In this document: positions 37,327 to 48,900 of the stretch, piece after piece
Layout of the letters: each line of letters opens with the position of its first letter
Position numbering within the stretch: the stretch's first letter is position 1
Assembly (NCBI GenBank): GCA_022661535.1
Contig: JAKULF010000004.1
Coordinates: 1,302,001 to 1,366,000 of the forward strand
Direction: 5' to 3'
DNA length: 64,000 nucleotides
From: Eutypa lata
Lineage: Eukaryota > Ascomycota > Sordariomycetes > Xylariales > Diatrypaceae
Made by a program: the position numbers and the translations under genes
The notes under the pieces: model-generated
What the model saw: the letters and a program-made list of their open reading frames with translations, nothing else
Told to the model about the DNA's origin: nothing
Database searches by the model: none

Positions 37327-37632
37327 ATGTCGTACTTGATGAACTTTCCTGTTCCGCAACGCTTCCAAGCCGCTGGACCTGTTCTGCCCAATACTTCTTA
37401 TAACTATTTGTTGTACGTTACAGGCCTTAATGATACAGGATCGGTAAATGACCCACGAAGATTTGATGAAGTCCAAAGCAATACGTACCTAGCAGGCGAG
37501 GGGTTACCACCAGTTCCGGTCAAGGGAAATCTGCAAGGTGTAAGCTTGTTAGAAGACTACCAATCATTGATGCTGAGTTTGAATCAAGTGGCGCAGAACT
37601 TCCATGTAAGGGATAACCAGGATAACTGGCTC

Positions 37633-37803
37633 GTAAGTAAATCTCGATTCTTTTCTTTTTCTTTTAATTCTTTTATTGGGTGGCCAGCTCTCGTGCTTGA
37701 AACCGGGAAAAAGGCCACGTTCGGGAGATCTTTTGCCCTTGAACATCTCCCACATTTCGCTAAAATATCTACGAAGGGGAATTACTAACTCTAGATGTTG
37801 CAG
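37633..37803 (+). repeat. Introner-like intron A (171 bp)
   Basis: GTAAGT donor, T-rich 5' part, then a 3' block ending ACTAACTCTAGATGTTGCAG. The last ~95 bases align with intron C of the same gene, most differences being transitions. The final ~30 bases align with intron B. Confidence 0.65.
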
Positions 37804-38096
37804 TATGATCTTATCGTAAACACTTATGGAGGAACTGAAATATTAGCCAATTCGGACTTGCGTAGTGTGACTGCTCACACCTTCGAGTGGGCTTCGCGTT
37901 GGCTGAAGGGACGTGTGAGGTTCTTAGCGAGCACCACCGGCAATCGATTGACCAAGGATGATAAAAATTGGGTGGATAATGGGTTAGCAACTTCGTGGCG
38001 GATGACGGGCAACAACCTCTTACATCGACCGGATATCACGAGCGACGTCAAATTTATGTCAACCCGAAGATGGCACGGTAATTTTCTTGATAACGC

Positions 38097-38321
38097 GTAT
38101 GTAAACTGCCGTGGCTATTTTATTTTCAATTCTTTTTTTAATTCTTTTTTAATTATTTTCTTTTTTTACTATTGTCACGCTTTGGAGATAATACGGCAGG
38201 GAAGCCATAATCTAGGAAAGGTCACTACCCTTGGGTAACCATCCATTCTTAGGGGGATAGAGAGAGAAAAGGGGAACATAAAAAGGCCATCGAGGGTGAT
38301 TGCTAACTCTAGACGTTATAG
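38097..38321 (+). repeat. Introner-like intron B (225 bp)
   Basis: GTATGT donor, T-rich 5' part with TTTTTAATTC repeats, then a 3' end GCTAACTCTAGACGTTATAG shared with introns A and C. Its middle is not obviously related to the other two. Confidence 0.6.
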
Positions 38322-38735
38322 ACAACAGTTAGAACTACACGAGCTTTGGCGACGAACCTACGGGTTAACTGTCCAAGATGCAAAAGACCTTAGTGTGTCC
38401 CTCTCCTCAGCCCTCTCTTTCCACAATGCCTCTTCATCTCACAACCCACAATTTGACTTGGAAGGTAGCACAGGCAAGCTGACAGAGTTGTAATCTTCTC
38501 TCTCCCTGGCAAAAGGGATTTTCACCCATAATTTAGACGGGAGAGGTACAGCCAACCTCGCGGCTATCTTCTCATGGCTAGTGAAGTTCATCAACTACAC
38601 CCAAGAAATAAAACTTAACTTTCACGAAGCACTCTACAAAGCGAGCACGTATCATTGGTGGGGGCCCCGAGGCGCTCTGTTCCGGACTCAATGGGAACCT
38701 CCATTGACCGCTATAGACAACCAATACGACAATTT

Positions 38736-38866
38736 GTAAGTAACTTTGATCATTGTTTTCTTTCCTTCGTGGTTGACTTCATGTTCGGCAGCTATTGCCT
38801 CCGAACAACTCCCATACCTCGCTGAAATGCCTGTAAAAGATCAATGGCTAACTCTAGGCATTATAG
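38736..38866 (+). repeat. Introner-like intron C (131 bp)
   Basis: GTAAGT donor, T-rich start, then a ~95-base 3' block matching intron A and ending GCTAACTCTAGGCATTATAG. Shortest of the three. Confidence 0.65.
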
Positions 38867-39152
38867 TATAGGCATGCTATCCCTCGTCATACAGGACCGC
38901 AAGTTACATGGTAGAGTCCGCCAATGGAAATATAATGACATGGTAACGTGTGTTAACGCCGTCATAAATGCGGTGACGCAAGGTGGTATAATACAGGGGG
39001 TGCACTCGGTCTCGATAAGGGCTCAAAAGGGGACACAACCTTACGAAGGTGGGGGTTGGGCATCTGAGTGGAATCGCCCCCGGCGAGCCCTTGATTTTCC
39101 AAACATGCCAGCTATTCCAGCTCTACAGCCAGCTGATATGCCGGTCGTTGCT

Positions 39153-39227
39153 GGCGGTGGCGGTGGCGGTGCTGGTGGCGGTGGCGCCGGCGGTGGCGGT
39201 GGCGGTGGCGGTGGCGGTGGCGGTGGT
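39153..39227 (+). repeat. GGCGGT repeat encoding polyglycine
   Basis: A tandem hexanucleotide array with a few GCT/GCC interruptions, in frame within the last exon of the gene at 37327-39503. Confidence 0.85.
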
Positions 39228-39503
39228 AGTAGTCGCCGTGTTAGTCGTCGTAATAGACGAAATGGTGATAGTGGCGGCAGCCATCGTGGTGACAGATCAG
39301 GGCGTAGAAAGCACGATTTGGCTATACCAGAAGATGTCGATATAGTTGGAGGGCCAGGGACAAACTTCGAAAAGCCTAGTATATCGTCGCTAGAATCGGA
39401 ATATACGCCGAAGAAGCGGAGAAAGCTAGGAGGTCTGTACGGACCTCGGCCCGTATCGCAACCATCGTACCGATATGACCTGAGGTCTCGAAAGGGAACA
39501 TAG

Positions 39504-41453
39504 CCAAACCGAGAGAATATATGGGTGATGGAAGAGGTTAGGATGGTTTCGGAACAAACTCTCTTTACTTTCATTTCACGGGACCGTTAGGATCACACAT
39601 TTATACCCCTATTATGTACCTTTATTTTATATCTATGTCCTTGCCATCGTTTCTTCAAATATCGCAACATGATCGGTCTAGTTACTGGGGTGGTTTAGTG
39701 TCTGGTGCCATAAGAAATTTAAAACGGGTATGGAGATTGCATACTGTTAACAATTGCGTTAACTTGGTCTCTAGTAGTTACAAAATATATCTACCGTTTA
39801 ATAGTTGTTTCTACGTAACGGTTATATCTGTTTAAGTCTCCTGTTAGCAATTCAGATAATTAGTATGCTTGAGCAAGGCTAGAAAAGAAAGACACGTCTT
39901 ATGAAGAAAGAACAAAAGCGCCTTACGACGCATATAGATAGAAAAGGTCGCTTTAACTTATCAAGGCATTATTGTATGAAGCATAGATATCACCAGGTTC
40001 GCTTATGAAAGGTGCCTTCAGCTTACGACTTTACCAGAAATGGGACATTTTTAAGTGCCTTGTCTAATATTTAGTCCAGTGCTTTCATGGTATCGCTCTT
40101 GGAATTATCAAATGTTTTCCATATTGAGGATTTATTTCTGCCCTAGCACATCGAAGACTGGGATTTTTTTGCACACAACGTCTTCGGTGGTTAAGTCGAG
40201 ATGAATATAACTAAGGGGTATTTGCCTAGGAGTTGGTAGATATATTCGACTTTCCTAACTCGGTTCCCAACTAAGAATTCCCACCTACGAGGAGGTAAAC
40301 GTCGATGGACACCACATACTTGACTAGCTTGAAACTAGTAGCCTCTAGTTAATGAAATAAATAAATAAATAAGTAAGAGAGAGAGAGCTCTAAGTCAATA
40401 TACATTATAAGACGGTTCACTCACTATGCTGCATCTGGGAGAGTACGACATACTTACATACTTACATATCAACTAGGTAATTGCCAATAGGCGGAGATTG
40501 CCGGGGCGGGGTACGAGCTCACCGGCCGAGACGAGGGAGGAGATGTCGTCGGAGTTAGAGCTGTGGGACAGCGCTCGCTCGAAGCAAGTTTTATCTCCGG
40601 GTCCCGGGGATTTGTGGTTTAGGCGTGGGGGGGAACTTGGTGGGGAATCCGGGCAAGACTGTAACGACTACCGATGCGACGCCGTCTGACGATCGTATCG
40701 GACGCTGAAATTCAGACTGGAATTTGGTTATCATGTTTTGTTACTTTTGCTGACTGGGCGAGCCTGCTTGTTATATTGTTGGGATTGAAGGGGGATTAAT
40801 TGCTTATTTATGTGCGCATGCGTATATATATAGCCGACGACATCTATATACGATTCTATTGATTTAAGATTAAATTTCAGACAAGTTCTATTCTATTGCC
40901 GTCGCTAAATACTTAGGTAGTCAGGCAAAATTTGGTGTTAGGTGGTGACATACCTAAGTAAGTACCTACCTATGCAAGGAGACTTTCACCATACACAAGA
41001 TATTGATTAATGACACAAGAACCTAGGCGTTCGGACGTTAATTAAATAAATCAATCAAACATATGGGACTAGAGATTCAACATGTCACCGATCTCTATCA
41101 GATACTGGCTGGTATAGAATGCAAATGCATTACGGGCCAAATTTATTATCTGCCTAGAGTAAGCACTAAACCACTTCCATCTTCCGTGCTTTCTTTTCCA
41201 TCAACAACTCTCCGTTGTTAATGTCGATGGGCAGTATTCTATAGAAGTAGCTAATGGGAAATGGTGACAGCGAAAATATTCTTCCCGGCGACTTAGCAAC
41301 AGGTTAAGTGGAAATCCCACTGCACAGAAGAAGCTGATATACCATACCGATCCGATCCGAGCGACGAGACAAAGGGCACAGCAAATTCCTCCTTCATCAT
41401 GCAATCCTTTCAAGAAAGCAAGAAATCCATCCGTCGCCTCATCAGGGCCCTGC
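39504..41453. other. Spacer downstream of the 37 kb gene
   Basis: AT-rich and without a supportable gene. It contains an AAAT/GA repeat (about 40356-40388). The right end is the 3' flank of the RNase H-like gene. Confidence 0.45.
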
Positions 41454-42179
41454 CTAGTCCTCCAACAACATCATATGCGCGTCGCGATTCTCCAGCTCGG
41501 GGTTCTCGACGCACCAAAAGCGAACCTCGACGCCGAAGCGCCGTAGGTGCTCGACTAGGAGTGCGAGGCGCGGAAGGGCAAAGGGGTCCCTCTGGGACAC
41601 CTTCTCCTCAGCCTCGCGAACGAGACCGCGCGACCCCCGCTCGACCTGCTCGTCGGAGACGCGCATCTTCTCGATCCCGTTGCGGGTTTTGGCGAAGACC
41701 GTGGCATCGACCTTGACGACGACGCGCTCGAGGCGCGATCCGCGCCACGAGTTGATCGGCGGGTCTGGGTGATGGTGGTGGAAGTGGAAGTGGTGGGGGT
41801 GGGAGTGGGAGTGGGGGTGGGGGTGGTGGCCCTCGAAGCTCTCCGCCGCGATGCGCATAGTAAAGGCCATCTCGAGGGCTACGACGACGCCTTCAAGCGC
41901 GGTTTCCTCCTCGTTGACGCCCTCGTACGTCATGACCGTGCGCTTGTTCCAGTGGTTCGAGCGGCCGAAGTACACCGCGTGGATGCCGTGCCGCTTTCCT
42001 TCCTTGTCGACTTGGACCTTGGCCGCAACTGCCACGATGATGCCCGCTTCGAGGTGCTGTTTGGTGTCCGGGCGGGCGTGGGCGAACTTCGGGTGGATCC
42101 ACTTCCCGGACGTGATCTCTACGTCGCCGGGCTTCTCGTAGTTGCGGCAGAGGGCGGTAGGGTCGAATGTCTTGGACAT
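41454..42179 (-). CDS. RNase H-like domain protein with histidine-rich insert
   Basis: Single-exon 241-aa frame with strong GC bias at third positions. Residues about 45-110 read as an RNase H-like fold start: GIIVAVAAKV, HAVYFGRSNHWN, and EETALEGVVVALEMA with the acidic residue expected in the second motif. A histidine/proline-rich segment follows (about 117-138, mostly His-Pro-His-Ser repeats). The fold then resumes with RVVVKVDATVFAKTRNGIEKM, whose Asp matches the third catalytic position, and ends with a helical region and HLRRFGVEVRFWCVENPELE. RNase H-type enzymes cut RNA in RNA-DNA hybrids. Many fungal members are diverged and may be inactive, and I cannot place all catalytic acids. The His-rich insert could bind metal. 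It might derive from a mobile element's RNase H, but no flanking element is seen. Confidence 0.62.
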   Translation of the reverse strand: MSKTFDPTALCRNYEKPGDVEITSGKWIHPKFAHARPDTKQHLEAGIIVAVAAKVQVDKEGKRHGIHAVYFGRSNHWNKRTVMTYEGVNEEETALEGVVVALEMAFTMRIAAESFEGHHPHPHSHSHPHHFHFHHHHPDPPINSWRGSRLERVVVKVDATVFAKTRNGIEKMRVSDEQVERGSRGLVREAEEKVSQRDPFALPRLALLVEHLRRFGVEVRFWCVENPELENRDAHMMLLED

Positions 42180-42597
42180 GGTGGCTGATCAGACGAAAAT
42201 CGTGTCGAAGCTGAATTTTATGTCAGTGGAAAGGACAGTACTAGAAAGGAGTTTTGGGTGGTGGTGAATAGGATGTCAAGAACCCATCAGGGTGGAAAAT
42301 GTACATGATGGGAAAACATGTCCAGTGTGAGAATGGCAGTGAATATATCATCGAGTGGTGGATGGAGTTGGAAAGGGGATCTTTTGTGATAACGGTCGTA
42401 TAGTATTGAAATGGGATTGTGTGGTGAGAGCGGGTATTGGATTGGTTATACCTGGGAAGTATGACAGAGAAATTCATTTGTAGTTGGGATATGCTGTCGG
42501 TTGGCTCTCTATGGCAAGATCAGATCTTCCCCATATGAATTCTGTTTTGAATATGTGCTAGGAAATGTGCTAAACTTACTAAAGAATCTAGATTAAG

Positions 42598-42657
42598 GTG
42601 GTTGCCCGAGTGGTTGCCCGTGTGGTTGCCCGTGTGGTTGCCAGCGTGGCTGATTGT
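42598..42657. repeat. 12-bp minisatellite, five units
   Basis: GTGGTTGCCCGA/T repeated head to tail: three near-perfect units, a fourth GTGGTTGCCAGC and a degraded fifth. About 420 bases upstream of the RNase H-like gene start. It resembles a tRNA A-box by chance, but no tRNA fold is present. Confidence 0.75.
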
Positions 42658-44479
42658 GATAAGTCAGGTATGACTGAACTTTACTAGCTTCAGTTGTCGA
42701 CGATAAATATGTACATAGTAGGTGAAGACTTTTTCTAGGCACTGGAGAATGTAGCTAGTTGTATGGAATCTAGGTCAGAAGTCTACAACTAAATACTTCC
42801 CAAGAACCCCTTTGACACTTTTATCCAGCCCACAGGTGCGTATCACGATCAAAGTAACTGTTTTAATATTCACTTGACTCCTCAATATCTGATATTATAT
42901 GATACTCTATAGACGCCGGTTTAAATACAATTGCTTTTGTTCAATAAACCTTGAAAGCCTAGAGATAACAAAGCGCTTAACGGTACAATGCGTCCCTTTC
43001 TATATTTATCACTTTAGTCTTTCCATGCCAAGTTCCCCCCTTTGTGGCCTATAATTCATAGTATCCTATTATGTGACAGAAGACACCTACTAATACTTCG
43101 CCCAATCTACAAGTTCTTAAGAACCTTGGTGCTTAATCTCGCTAAGAAGTTGACAATATCAGGAATGGTGGAATACACAAAGATATACATTAGTCAAAGC
43201 AAAGGGCTCTTTCCTGGATCCAAATTAGCATTTAAAGGAAGTAAAGAAGAAACATGGTTTCGTTGGCACTGTGCCTTACGTCCTTAATATGCATAGGAAG
43301 ATATCATTACTACCTGGCTTCTGTTACTATTATAACTGGCTCTTTTATGTGAATACCTAACACCAACCCAGATATTCATGATGTCGTCCAACTTCACACA
43401 TGTGGCTTGGTCTTTGTCTATGGCCTTTTACATAAATTTGTCGTGATTTTCAGCCTGCTATGTCAAATTCCAGCCCATTTTCCCAGTCTATCTGTTGGCC
43501 AAAGCAGATCGTGAGATTAAATTAACATAATTATCCAGCCGGCTCGTCCATCGGATTATGCTGTCATAACACCTAACGTACGTAAGACGACTACTATGTA
43601 ATCTAGATAGGCAGTAGGCAAAGATAAAGGTAATCAACCCACCCAAGTTGCTGCCAAAATAATTAACAGCTTCCACTATATGCCTATCTACTTATATAAA
43701 TTATGTATGTTCTGGTTATAATATTGGTAATATTTAAATTGCACTAAGTTTATAATTATAGTGCTAGATATATAATAATCATTAATTATTACCGTTGAAC
43801 TAAACATTATTCGAATTGGAGCTTTTAACATGGCATTTGACTGAGCAACAACTTGCCACCATCAATACATTACGGAAAAAAGTGTTCCATGTTAAGGACC
43901 CTTAGAGGTTTTGATCCATGGGGGTTTACTTTTGCCACTTCATAGACCTACCTGCCTACATAGGTATTGGATGGACGAATCCGGAATTCGACTGGTTATC
44001 TTATTTTCTTACATAGGCGAACCCGTCATCACCCCTGATTGGACGGACAAACGATAGTAAAATCAGGAATACCAGACTTGCACTTCTCCGAGGTTGTTTC
44101 TATGTGTAGTAGCCTTGTGGGCTTTATTTGTATGAAGCAAAGTTAGGTATACCTAATGAAGCAGACATCATTTTACCTTTAGATATGAATTACTGACCAA
44201 ACCATACCGCCTATTTTGATACTACCGCCGTTGTATAGCGACGCATAGGTGGATGCTGTGGTTAGTGTTGCGATAGCGTCCCAGCTCGTCTTCACTTCTG
44301 CTCAGTGTTCACTTTTAGTTATTTTCAAGGATGAAGTCTGCATTCCCTGCCCAAAGACATCCCTTATGACCAGACCATACTATTAACGTTACATACTCCT
44401 TTAGGTTTCATGCCATGGCTGGCTCGCAGAGGCCACACGAGAAAGTCGTTAGGGTGAGGGATCTATCCTCGTTACACGC

Positions 44480-44701
44480 TTGCAGAGATATAAACACACC
44501 TTGCGAAAGGTAGTTATTCCGATGCCACCGTGTAGAGAGAAGATGACTTGGACGGTAAGGTTTGGCACGGCTGACAGCGCTAACTACACACCGAAGGTAC
44601 ACGGAGACAAATTCCCAAGCACCCTCGCCGTAGAGTACAACTGCAACGAAACATTCATTTCAATTGCCGTCATGACAGGAACAGGCAACATTGTGGATTA
44701 A
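44480..44701 (+). CDS. Possible small protein, unrecognised
   Basis: A 73-codon frame whose second half (TWTVRFGTADSANYTPK...LAVEYNCNETFISIAVMTGTG) has a natural amino-acid composition and a beta-strand-like alternation. No signal peptide, known motif or splice support. It could be a small gene starting at the inner ATG near 44522 or a remnant of a larger one. Confidence 0.25.
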   Translation: MQRYKHTLRKVVIPMPPCREKMTWTVRFGTADSANYTPKVHGDKFPSTLAVEYNCNETFISIAVMTGTGNIVD

Positions 44702-45275
44702 GATCTCCTACTAGCTGCTGCTCTAGAGCCAAATAATCCAGCTGCAAGGCAACATCCAGCAACGTTAACAAAGTACATGACCGTTCACATGAAAATAGAC
44801 AGAGCGTTGAGACCCGAGACCCGAGACCCCGATATGCCTGTCCACGAGGTACGGAGCCCGTCCAAAACTTAAATCAAATCTGGAAACAAGAACAGCATCT
44901 TCTTTCCCTGTTCTGTATTGTTGGCTACTACATAAAATCGTTGGCACGACTAGGTTATGTATGTACGTCATCACGTGCTTGCTTGCTAACGTCCGGCATC
45001 CATCTAAAAATAGGACCCTAGTTACATAAGGTACAGAACAACCCCAAGCCAAGTTTTGCTTACCTAGACTATGCCCTTCATCTACATGTGTACCTAAGAA
45101 TGAGGACCGAAAATCTGACGGGCTCCTACTTTCCATGTTCCTATTGCCGCAGCTTCGGGGTATAATTATTTGGTGGTGGTTCCTCATCTTAGTCCCGAAC
45201 CAAATATCTCGTTTCGTTTTGCTTTCTTTCTCGTAACTTCATATAGATGATTTTTGAGTATCCCGTTGTTCTGTT

Positions 45276-45930
45276 TCAGTCGTCGGATTGCTGTGCAAAG
45301 GGGTTCTCGATCTCCTGACTTCCGTCCACTGGGCTGATGACCACTAATAAAGTGCCCCGGGCAACCACGAGGCCGAGAGACCGTATTGCTTCCTTGCCTT
45401 CGTCGTCTAGGTCGCGATCGAAGTTAGCACACTCGGTGATATCTTTAATGATTTGAGGATGTACGAAAGTGAGCAAACATACCGCGCATGACCTCATGCA
45501 CCTCATCTAAAACCAAGTTCATAAGTGCATCGTAGCCTTTCAGCGTGCCGGTAACTAGATATTAAACCAATATTAGCTCCAATCACCTATTCCGCAGCAA
45601 CATCGATAGAGAGTAAGTGCTGCCGTTACATATCGCCTTGATTGATGTGATGCAATGTGATGTGACATGACTTCGTGGCGACGAGAAGGGGGGCCGAGAT
45701 AACATACCTTCCCGCCCACCATTAAACTTGACTGTGATCCTCTTGTCCATGTATTTAGACAAGTCAAGAATGTTCTCCTTCTTGGGTCGTTCCCGCTCCT
45801 GGGATGCACCACCGGCACCACCCGAGTCAGCTCCGTAGCCGCTTCCGCCTCTTCCGCCACGTCCGCCCCGCCCTCCGCGGTGAGGCGCACCCCCGCCTCG
45901 GCCGCCGCGCTGGTGGGGTCGATCGGCCAT
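45276..45930 (-). CDS. LSM7: U6 snRNA-associated Sm-like protein LSm7
   Basis: Exons 45930-45708, 45554-45483 and 45406-45276, joined in phase 1 across introns of 153 and 76 bp, give 141 aa. An N-terminal RGG-rich extension (about 40 residues) precedes the Sm fold. Sm1 is ILDLSKYMDKRITVKFNGGREVTGTLKGYDALMNLVLDEV, and Sm2 is RSLGLVVARGTLLVVISPVDG, followed by EIENPF. I place the second acceptor at CCTAG (45407), after a TGCTAAC branch. This gives MRDDEGKE, the orthologue pattern. An earlier AAAG acceptor would insert about a dozen unlikely residues. LSm7 works in the Lsm2-8 ring on U6 snRNA and the Lsm1-7 ring in mRNA decapping. The RGG tail adds RNA-binding capacity. Confidence 0.93.
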
Positions 45931-48900
45931 TTGATTATCTGCGAGTTGTGTTGTGTGCGTACGTACGTGCGCGCTCGTATATGTATGATATGTATGTGTG
46001 TGTGCGTGTGCGTCAAGGTTGTTTGTTGGATATGTGATAGAATAACCTAGCTTTGCGTCGGCGTTCCTCGGCGTCTACTTTTCTCACGCGTCTAATATCG
46101 TGTTGGTCGTTGTGTGCTATGTGCTATGTGCTATTGCTGGGGATCGAGATTGACTTCCGTTCGAGGCCCTGTGCGGCGCACGGGAAGCTATGGCAGGATG
46201 GAGTTTTTCTCCAAGGAGGAGAATAATAGGGCGGTGAAAAGGGGGGAATATCAGACCAGCGGCGGCGACCGGTCAATACCTTGGGGAGGGTCTGGAATGT
46301 TCGGTTACGTGTCCCGCGGGAGAGCTAGTAGGTAGCAATTAGCGACCGGATGTGAGCCGTTGATCGAGGATTGGGCGTCGACGTGGTTGCCGTACAGGTT
46401 AGGGCGTATAGGTTCGGGATTTTTCCAAAAGAGAAACCGTTGAGCCCTATTCCTCCTCTGCACTGCACTGCACTGCAGCACTGCACTTGCACATGGAGAG
46501 CCGGGGAGGGGGGTGGTAAGGGAGGGGGGGAACGCCTACCGATTCAGGACAGCTTAGCCTCTTCTGGGCCTTCGAGGATCAGGGATGGTAAATGGAATCA
46601 GGCGATTGTTGCTCGGAGGCTGCGGGTTCGGGAAGAAGAGGCCGAATATAGTGACGTTTCTTCTTGTAGTCTTCAAACATCCATCCAGGCAGAGGTGGAG
46701 TTTTTGAGCGGTGTTCAATTGGATTTTCGCCTCGACATAACAATACTAGGTACTTCGTATGTATCAACTGATATGAATGGCTTAAGTGACGGTAAATTAT
46801 GGGTCCAGCTAACTACATCACCTATAGTAGCCTCTACGTACGTACTGTAGGTAGGTGTTATGTATGTATGTATAGTTATATGTAGGTATGGATATGACAG
46901 TACAAGCTTGAGACACTCGGGCGTTCGCAAGGCCACTGGTTTTAAGGCGAGGCTGTTTATCTTATCCATGTACTAAGGCTGATATAGATACATAGCCGCT
47001 AACTAAAACCTTAGGTTGTCTTGGGTATGGTCAAGGTACTCAAGGGTATGGGGCTTGGAGGGGTCGGAAAGCCCGTTCTGGAACTATTCTTTTAACTGCA
47101 AGTTGATAGCCCCATACTCCCGCCCATGCAAGGTGTCAGCCACGTCCACTGAAGGCTGTTCGTTTCGGGGGTATTTTTTTTGGGACGGCGTTACCTCTGC
47201 GGGGGTCTTGTACTATTTAGGCCCGTTTGAGGTTGCCGTTGTTGCAGCTTTGGGAAATTGCACATGGCCTCATGGGAATGATGGAATCGGATTAAAGCCG
47301 CATCTTGTAAATTTGGCATTCGTAGATTCATGATAGTTGTGTGAAGGCCTATATAGCAAGTGCTATACCTTCATGTAGTATATGTAGACCAATAGATATC
47401 CCCCCTCAAAAGCCTACATATCAACGCATATCTGGGTAGTATCAGAGCTTTATACATACATGTGCCAAGAACTTCCGAGAACCTAGCCAGAGGTCTATTA
47501 TGCAGCACCACATCAGCCCTGAATTGCTGCATGAGGCATGGTTATATGTATGCTTCCTTGCAGAATTTGCCATGGTAGTCTGCAACCGGTTGACTTACTT
47601 AGAACGTGATAGGGACGGATAATACCTTCTGTAGATAGCTATATAGTCCTGACCTAAAAACTACAACTGCCAGATAAGCTACTTAGGGTAACGTTAGGTG
47701 TGTATGGAGCATTGTATACATATGCATACACACACATATGAGTATGTAGATTTGATATGTAACTTACCATGCGATTATCTATCTGACCACTCACTCACTA
47801 CCTACCTACCTACCTACCTACCTACCATGTAGATAGATAGATATCTACCCATCCAAACGTCCATGCATCCGTTCGCCAAATAATTACTAGTTGCTGCTAA
47901 CTGCCCAGACTGCGTGGTTATTGAGACAGTTGTTCCTGGATGACCCTAATGAAGGAACTCGGCCCGTCTTGCACTGTGACCTTCTCTTCTAGCTCACCAG
48001 ATTTTCCTCTTTTTCTTCGACTTTGTCTCAACTTAGCTGTTGTTTGTTGGCTGGCCTTGTCATCATTTACGAAGTATTGCAGCCCCCACCGGGCTTTCCG
48101 AGATGGATCGTTACAACCAGAGCGCCAGAACGTGATCGTGATCAGACGAGTTGGAGAAGTTATCAAAATGATATACGGACAGGTATACTGAATGAAGGAA
48201 GACCCTGCATGTAGCGTCCGACGGGGATTCGGTTCATATATGTACATACATGCATCCAACCCATCCATACATACATGATCTACCTACGACTCTACTGTAG
48301 TTAGTTAGCGACCTGGAGGTTAAGCGCCCAGGCGCCTTGCTCTTGGTGTAGCGGTTGCAGGCGACCGGGAAGAACGTTTACCACGCCAAGGGTGCTGAGG
48401 GCTAGAGGGACGCACATAGCCGATCACTTGCTACTTTCGTAACCATATATGATTCACACTTAATCCGAAAGGTCACCGATACACCAGGTTCGGCAGTCGC
48501 ATTATCCTTGTTGAAAAAAAAAAGCAGAAGAAAGAAAAGAACCCCCAAAAAATTTCCGTTCGAGGTTCTCTTATGCGGGTGGCCAAAATTCGGTATTATC
48601 GAGAGGAATCAATAAGTAAAAGATTGGCGCTCAGGTGCATATTCTGCAGGTACTTGGGGCTTCGAAAGAGTTCGAGATTCCGTGGGTTGTTCTTTGCCTC
48701 CGACGATCATCTATAACTAAAGAAACTAAAAACGAAGATCAGATCAAAACTTAGAATCTTAAGCATTATTATTCTGTTGCGTTATTCAGCTAAGCCCAGC
48801 TAACTACATAATTACCTACCCACTTACATACATCTATATACTAAAAGCTTCTATAAGCTTACAAGGTGTCACTCACTGGTGTGCTAACATTAGGAACCTA

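Larger units (their letters stand above)
37327..39503 (+). pseudogene. Unrecognised 549-codon gene with related introns and one in-frame stop
   Basis: Four exons (37327-37632, 37804-38096, 38322-38735, 38867-39503) join in phases 0, 2 and 2 to one frame of 550 codons. It is interrupted only by TAA at 38491-38493. Codons on both sides are open and protein-like. The stop lies where a single C-to-T change from CAA would give it, so I call a recently disabled gene or, less likely, a truncated protein. I do not recognise the family. The N-terminal 460 codons have an ordinary, mostly globular composition. The C-terminus has a polyglycine run (GGCGGT repeats at about 39153-39227), Arg/Ser-rich patches, a nuclear-localisation-like PKKRRK and a basic YDLRSRK end. 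No membrane segment or signal peptide. The three introns share their 3' parts (see the separate entries). Confidence 0.6.
42180..45275. other. 3.1 kb AT-rich spacer with a minisatellite
   Basis: Apart from the 12-bp repeat at 42598-42657 and a weak small frame at 44480-44701, I see only short AT-rich frames. The GAGACCC motif is repeated near 44810-44832. Confidence 0.45.

Noticed and set aside
39041..39574. Proline-rich minus-strand frame
   Set aside because: Antisense of the polyglycine repeat in the 37 kb gene.
42598..42657. tRNA-Ser/Leu-like GGTTGCCCGAGTGG sequence
   Set aside because: It is a 12-bp minisatellite. The resemblance to a tRNA A-box is incidental and there is no T-arm downstream.
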